Assembly (NCBI GenBank): GCA_016191305.1
Contig: JACPOX010000015.1
Span: 1-11,437, forward strand
DNA from: Legionella longbeachae
GTDB taxonomy: Bacteria; Pseudomonadota; Gammaproteobacteria; Legionellales; Legionellaceae
Reading direction: 5' to 3'
DNA: 11,437 nt
The position numbers and the translations under genes are program-made. Shown here piece after piece: positions 7,954 to 11,437 of the stretch. The notes below the pieces were generated by a model. That model was not told the DNA's origin. It did no database searches and saw nothing but the letters and a program-made list of their open reading frames with translations. The number at the start of each line of letters is the position of its first letter. The first letter of the stretch is position 1.

Positions 7954-8784
7954 ATGATTAAATTAAAGTCAATTGCTCTTCTAGGAACTGGTCACTTGGG
8001 AAGTGCTCTAATACGTGGTTTTATCAAAAGCGGTTACCCAGCAACGTCAATTACTATTAGTAATCGTAATCCTGACAAATCAGCTCGATTGGTTAAAGAA
8101 TTAGGGGTGTTATCTACACAAACAAATCCTCAAGCTACCGAACATTCAGATGTCATCATACTTGCTGTAAAACCTCAATCTATGCAAGATATATGTCAAG
8201 AAATTGGACCCACAATACAAAAAAAACGACCTTTAGTTATTTCTTTAGCTGGTGTAATCGATATTGAGAGTATTATTCATTGGTTGAAAAACAAAGATTT
8301 ACTAATTACCCGGGTTATGACAAATACTCCGACTGAGTTTTGCAAAGGAACATCTGGCTTATATGCAAACAATTTAATCCCCGCGGAACAGAAATTATGG
8401 GTTGAATCCCTATTTAATCAGGTAGGCTATACATTTTGGGTTGATCATGAAAGCATGTTAGATACACTTACAGCACCTATTGGCTGTGCCCCGGCTTATG
8501 TTTTTCTATTTTTAGAAGCATTGCAAAATGCTGCTATGGATCGTGGAATTTCTAGAGATCTTGCGGAAAAAATTACCCTAGAATCAGTTTTGGGCGCTGC
8601 TGAATTGGCTAAAAAATCTGGGCGATCTTTTGCTGATTTACGAGCAGGTGTTACCACACCTCATGGGGTGACAGATCATTCATTGCAAAAACTATCTTTT
8701 ACAGATTTTTTTAATATCTTCAAAAGAATTTATGCAGGTGCAGAAGAACGAATTATCCAAATTATAAAAACTCTTCAATTGTAA
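7954..8784 (+). CDS. proC: Pyrroline-5-carboxylate reductase family protein with divergent active-site motifs
   Basis: The 276-residue length is normal for ProC (269 in E. coli). The N-terminal Rossmann fold is clear: IALLGTGHLGSALIRGF (7-23) with GxGxxG, NRNPDK (38-43) and VILAVKPQ (68-75, approximately). The C-terminal dimerisation domain is complete (AYVFLFLEAL 181-190). ProC reduces pyrroline-5-carboxylate to proline with NAD(P)H in the cytoplasm. Three family signatures differ: MTNTP (122-126) for MPNTP, GCAPAY (177-182) for GSGPAY, and VTTPHGVT (233-240) for VTSPGGTT. It is therefore either a divergent ProC or a paralogue with changed substrate. The gene stands alone, without the frequent partner yggS. 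The ATG has no strong ribosome binding site (GGAAAG at 7931-7936 lies 17 bases before it). Confidence 0.8.
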   Translation: MIKLKSIALLGTGHLGSALIRGFIKSGYPATSITISNRNPDKSARLVKELGVLSTQTNPQATEHSDVIILAVKPQSMQDICQEIGPTIQKKRPLVISLAGVIDIESIIHWLKNKDLLITRVMTNTPTEFCKGTSGLYANNLIPAEQKLWVESLFNQVGYTFWVDHESMLDTLTAPIGCAPAYVFLFLEALQNAAMDRGISRDLAEKITLESVLGAAELAKKSGRSFADLRAGVTTPHGVTDHSLQKLSFTDFFNIFKRIYAGAEERIIQIIKTLQL

Positions 8785-8788
8785 CTGG

Positions 8789-8834
8789 GTTGAACGCTTA
8801 ATGGCATCAATTTAAGGAAAAGTAGTTGTTCAAC
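8789..8834 (+). other. Weak hairpin after proC
   Basis: GTTGAAC (8789-8795) pairs with GTTCAAC (8828-8834) across a 32-base loop just after the proC stop, followed by only three T bases. It could end the proC transcript but is weak. The remainder of the 126-base proC-damX gap holds a short CTTACG duplication and no gene. Confidence 0.2.
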
Positions 8835-8877
8835 TTTACGCTTACGCTTAGAATAATCTCAGTTACAATAATTAGAA

Positions 8878-8902
8878 CCTCTTTTTTCACTAATTTAAGA
8901 GG
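8878..8902 (-). terminator. Possible weak terminator after damX
   Basis: On the - strand CCTCTT (8902-8897) pairs with AAGAGG (8883-8878), followed by TTCTAATTATT. It sits 9 bases past the damX stop. The stem is only six pairs and the U run is interrupted. Confidence 0.3.
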
Positions 8903-8910
8903 CGCTGTAC

Positions 8911-10350
8911 TTATATCTTTTTGTTTAATAAAGTAGATATCGGTCTAACCCAAGGGTTCAATTTGGCTAAAGATGTAGGTAACCTTCTCATTTTGTCTCG
9001 CGCTTGGGACTGGCTCTCATACTCGCCAACAGTTAACACATACCAAACGCCTTGTTCATTAGTAAAATGTCGTAATTTGGCTCCATTATTAAGTAGTTTA
9101 TTTTTGTGCTTAAACCGTTCTATATCATTTTTGTTATGGCTGGCAGCTATTTGAATTGTATATAAATTTGTATGTGCTTTTAATTGTATGATCTTATGCT
9201 GTTTATTTGGATTAATCTTGGAAATTGCAAGGGGCTTTATTTCAGATGCAAGTTTGGGTGCTAGCACTATAGGTTCAAGGACTACAGGTTCTAGAATTTT
9301 GGGTTCATCGTTCATTAAATGTTTTGTTTGCACTTTAGGAATCACAACTACTTTATCAATAATAGCCACAGCACCAGGTACTTCATCGTCTAAATATTCT
9401 AAAGTTTGTTTTTTTGGTAACGAGGAATAGACCCATTGTCGAGTTGAAGACTCCTCCCATGAAGCAATATGACTAACTAATACTTCAGGTTGCATTGCGG
9501 TACTTTCATTTTGGACTGGAGTTATATCAGTCTTATATGATTGGAAAAAATAAAAACCAACAAGGCCAGCTGCAATAACTACGCTCGCAGCGATACTTGC
9601 TTTTTTTACTTTTTTTACTGGGTCGTTTTTCTTCTGACTAGAACATTTAATTACAAAATCTTCTAAGGTATGATTAATTTTTGCCACATTTCCTTTGGTT
9701 AAGTGATAGAACTGATTAAATTGTGCATCACTTAAAGGCTTGGTAATCAAATGTGCCGCCATGGCTCTCTGTAATACATAAGTTCGAGTTTCGTTTTCAT
9801 TTAGCGCCCCCAATTCTAGGGTATGAACCAAACTATCAGAAAATACAGCGTTCAAATGATTAAGAGTTGCAACAATTGAATAGTCGGAAATAAAACAAAG
9901 ATGAAAAAAACCAAAGTTTTCTTGGTTTTTTATAGCCAACATTGTTTCTTTAATTAAAGATTCTGGCAAATGTTGCGCATCGTCAATTAATAACAACACA
10001 TGAGCCTTACGTTCATTAATCTGAGTAACAATTGTAGCAATATCGTTACTTTCATCATGATTTAGATTAAATTGGGACGCAATTTCATCAATTATTTGTT
10101 CTCTGGTGCATGAAGCTTTAACCTTCATGGAAACCGATTTGATTTGCTGATCCAAATTACTTTGCAACAAAGTACCAAATGAAGTTTTTCCGCCTTCTTT
10201 TTCTGATAAAACTGTAATAAGTACATTGTTAAAAAGAATTAAATGATTAATGAAGTCAATCTTTGCTAACCAAGACCCTGGTTTAAACAAAACTCTTGGT
10301 TGGATTACAGTCGGCACCCCAGACTGAATCAATCCTTCTTTCATTTTCAT
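8911..10350 (-). CDS. damX: DamX-type cell-division protein: ATPase-like domain, membrane segment, SPOR domain
   Basis: The 479-residue protein has three parts. Residues 35-235 form an ExeA-like P-loop ATPase domain with a Walker A-like SEKEGGKT (49-56, first Gly replaced by Ser) and a Walker B VLLLIDDAQ (118-126). A single membrane helix lies at about 252-270, preceded by a lysine-rich stretch (240-250), so the N-terminus should be cytoplasmic. A proline-rich periplasmic linker leads to a C-terminal SPOR domain (about 394-471: NLYTIQIAAS, GVWYVLTVGEY, SQARDKMRRLP). SPOR domains bind denuded peptidoglycan at the septum, and DamX acts in division. Placement directly after aroB matches the aroK-aroB-damX order of many gammaproteobacteria. 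The first ATG (10350) overlaps the aroB stop as ATGA, but AGGAG (10356-10352) lies one base from it and seven bases from the second ATG at 10344, so the second is the more likely start (477 residues). Confidence 0.88.
   Translation of the reverse strand: MKMKEGLIQSGVPTVIQPRVLFKPGSWLAKIDFINHLILFNNVLITVLSEKEGGKTSFGTLLQSNLDQQIKSVSMKVKASCTREQIIDEIASQFNLNHDESNDIATIVTQINERKAHVLLLIDDAQHLPESLIKETMLAIKNQENFGFFHLCFISDYSIVATLNHLNAVFSDSLVHTLELGALNENETRTYVLQRAMAAHLITKPLSDAQFNQFYHLTKGNVAKINHTLEDFVIKCSSQKKNDPVKKVKKASIAASVVIAAGLVGFYFFQSYKTDITPVQNESTAMQPEVLVSHIASWEESSTRQWVYSSLPKKQTLEYLDDEVPGAVAIIDKVVVIPKVQTKHLMNDEPKILEPVVLEPIVLAPKLASEIKPLAISKINPNKQHKIIQLKAHTNLYTIQIAASHNKNDIERFKHKNKLLNNGAKLRHFTNEQGVWYVLTVGEYESQSQARDKMRRLPTSLAKLNPWVRPISTLLNKKI
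9267..9311 (-). repeat. Degenerate 15-bp tandem repeat within damX
   Basis: Three 15-base units share a GGTTC core in the + strand (starts 9267, 9282, 9297) and encode a pentapeptide pattern of the EPxxL type (LEPVVLEPIVLAP, about residues 353-365) in the periplasmic linker. It probably varies linker length and carries no separate function. Confidence 0.5.
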
Positions 10351-10595
10351 TCTCCTATTACAGCTGCAACAAGTGCATTATACAAACAATCTTCTGTTAT
10401 TCCTGCTTCAAGATAACAATCACCAGGACTTTTAATCAGAACAAAACGTAAACAATTATTTTTAATTTTTTTATCTAGACGCATTAAATCTATTAATTGA
10501 TGCAAATCAATAGTGGGTGGAATTTGATAAGGCAAACCAGCATCTTGCAATATCTGTTTCACTTGCTGCACTTGCTCTTCATCCACCAAATTCAT
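10347..10595 (-). pseudogene. aroB: 3-dehydroquinate synthase, C-terminal part of a split gene
   Basis: This 82-codon frame is the C-terminal helical domain of AroB. It aligns to the E. coli C-terminus: AGLPY (19-23), LMRLDKKIKNNCLRFVLIKSPGD (38-60, the family's DKK substrate-contacting segment) and a final helix. In the same frame homology continues upstream of the ATG to about 10628 (GLYCAVILSYK), aligning without gaps to E. coli GMVMAARTSER for 33 residues. So the ATG at 10595 is internal to the ancestral gene, not a true start, and no ribosome binding site precedes it. The stop overlaps the damX start (ATGA), indicating an aroB-damX operon. A first glance would call this a small unknown protein; the frame continuity argues against that. 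Confidence 0.85.
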
Positions 10596-10627
10596 TTTAT
10601 AGGATAAAATTACTGCACAATATAAAC

Positions 10628-11407
10628 CTATTCTTCTAATGTATGAGCAAAAGTATGACCAAGATTCAATAATGCGCGTTGACCTTTTTCTTTCTCATCT
10701 GTTTCCACAAATTGGGCTTTAATACGACAGCATTCTGCGATTAATTGAGGCAATAGCAAGCTATTGACAGTTAAACCTTGACGCAATGCTGTAATAAGCT
10801 GTTTGAAAAATTCTCCTCCAGAAAGTAAACCATATTTTATCATTTCAGCTAGGCCAGCACGAAACTCTCTTTCTGGAAGCGTGTTTAAAGTAGATACATC
10901 AATAAATACTGCTTCTGGCTGATAGAAACTACCAATCATATTTTTGCCTAATGGATGATTGATGCCAGTTTTTCCACCAACAGAAGCATCAACTTGTGCC
11001 AATAATGTTGTGGGTATTTGTACAAATTTAACACCACGTTGATATGTTGACGCTGCAAATCCGGTCATATCACCAATCACTCCCCCACCCAGAGCAATAA
11101 GTGTCGTATCTCTATGATGTTTTTTTTGAATTAAAGCTTCATAAATAGCAAATAAGCTTTGTTGATTTTTATATTGTTCACCATCTTCTAAAATCACAAC
11201 ATCGCATTGAATTGTAGGAAAAGCAGATTGAACTGACTTTAAATAAAAAGGAGCGATTGTTTGATTACTAACAATGAGCACCTGAGTAGAGTTCACAATG
11301 GTTTGCAAAAAATCAGGACATTGCAAACCATTGCGACAGATAATAATAGGATAGTGATGTTCAGTTAAACTGACATCGACCTGCTCATAAACTTCAAAGT
11401 TCGCCAT
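10628..11407 (-). pseudogene. aroB: 3-dehydroquinate synthase, N-terminal part of a split gene
   Basis: Residues 1-259 of AroB, the NAD- and zinc-dependent cytoplasmic enzyme making 3-dehydroquinate from DAHP in the shikimate pathway (normally about 360 residues). Motifs seen are ALGGGVIGDMTGFAAS (105-120, NAD-binding glycine loop), the PTTLLAQVDASVGGKTGIN stretch (132-150), GLAEMIKYG (185-193, with metal ligand Glu188) and LNLGHTFAH (247-255, with metal ligand His251). The frame hits TAG right after HTLEE. The next family segment, about 14 residues that include WLHGEAV with the third metal ligand His, is absent from all frames, and homology resumes in another frame at 10628. The gap corresponds to about 43 missing bases at 10629-10635. 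Such a product should be inactive. No strong ribosome binding site precedes ATG 11407; aroK would be expected just upstream, outside the window. Confidence 0.9.
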
Positions 11408-11437
11408 AAATATATTTTATTATATTATTTGCGACAG

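Noticed and set aside
7770..7961. A 63-residue + strand frame with a hydrophobic stretch, the same length as E. coli BcsF and next to bcsG
   Set aside because: It is on the opposite strand to bcsG, starts inside it, has no ribosome binding site, overlaps the proC start, covers the proC promoter and shows no BcsF sequence likeness.
8921..9430. Two open frames on the + strand opposite damX
   Set aside because: They are shadows of the damX coding sequence, which has recognisable ATPase and SPOR domains.
10347..10595. A small independent unknown gene between aroB and damX
   Set aside because: Its sequence is the AroB C-terminus and the frame stays homologous upstream of its ATG.
1..11437. CRISPR arrays, tRNA or rRNA genes, transposases, defence or toxin-antitoxin genes
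   Set aside because: No regularly spaced repeats, cloverleaf sequences or matching proteins were seen on either strand.

Overview
The window is AT-rich gammaproteobacterial DNA. Protein similarity, codon use and the aroB-damX gene order suggest Legionella or a close relative (inference; no database was searched). Two themes stand out: a cellulose production and export module, and three genes that are each split by a short internal deletion.

Left part (1-7796). On the + strand lie the 3' end of galU, then pgi (split), then bcsC, closely packed and probably one operon. GalU makes UDP-glucose, Pgi interconverts fructose-6-P and glucose-6-P, and BcsC is the TPR plus beta-barrel protein that exports cellulose. 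Facing bcsC on the - strand are bcsG (7796-6153), a membrane phosphoethanolamine transferase that decorates cellulose, and a GAF plus HD-GYP c-di-GMP phosphodiesterase gene (6021-4400, split), whose substrate c-di-GMP is the usual activator of cellulose synthase. Precursor supply, export, modification and second-messenger control are therefore neighbours. The synthase genes bcsA/bcsB are not in the window and would have to lie upstream of galU or elsewhere.

Right part (7797-11437). proC (+, with a good sigma70-type promoter) encodes a pyrroline-5-carboxylate reductase family protein with altered signature motifs. Convergent to it is the - strand pair aroB (split) and damX (ATPase-like domain, one membrane segment, C-terminal SPOR domain), in the order known from many gammaproteobacteria.

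The broken genes. In pgi, the HD-GYP gene and aroB, the two halves lie in different frames and both match their family well, but a piece of roughly 90, 60 and 43 bases respectively is missing at the junction. In aroB the missing piece includes the conserved HGEAV metal-binding motif. Neither half has further stops, so the lesions are very recent or are assembly errors. There are no RNA genes, complete insertion sequences or CRISPR arrays. Smaller features are a REP-like hairpin, a 12-bp direct repeat bracketing the HD-GYP gene, a 15-bp degenerate tandem repeat inside damX and two weak hairpins. No intergenic gap exceeds 160 bases.
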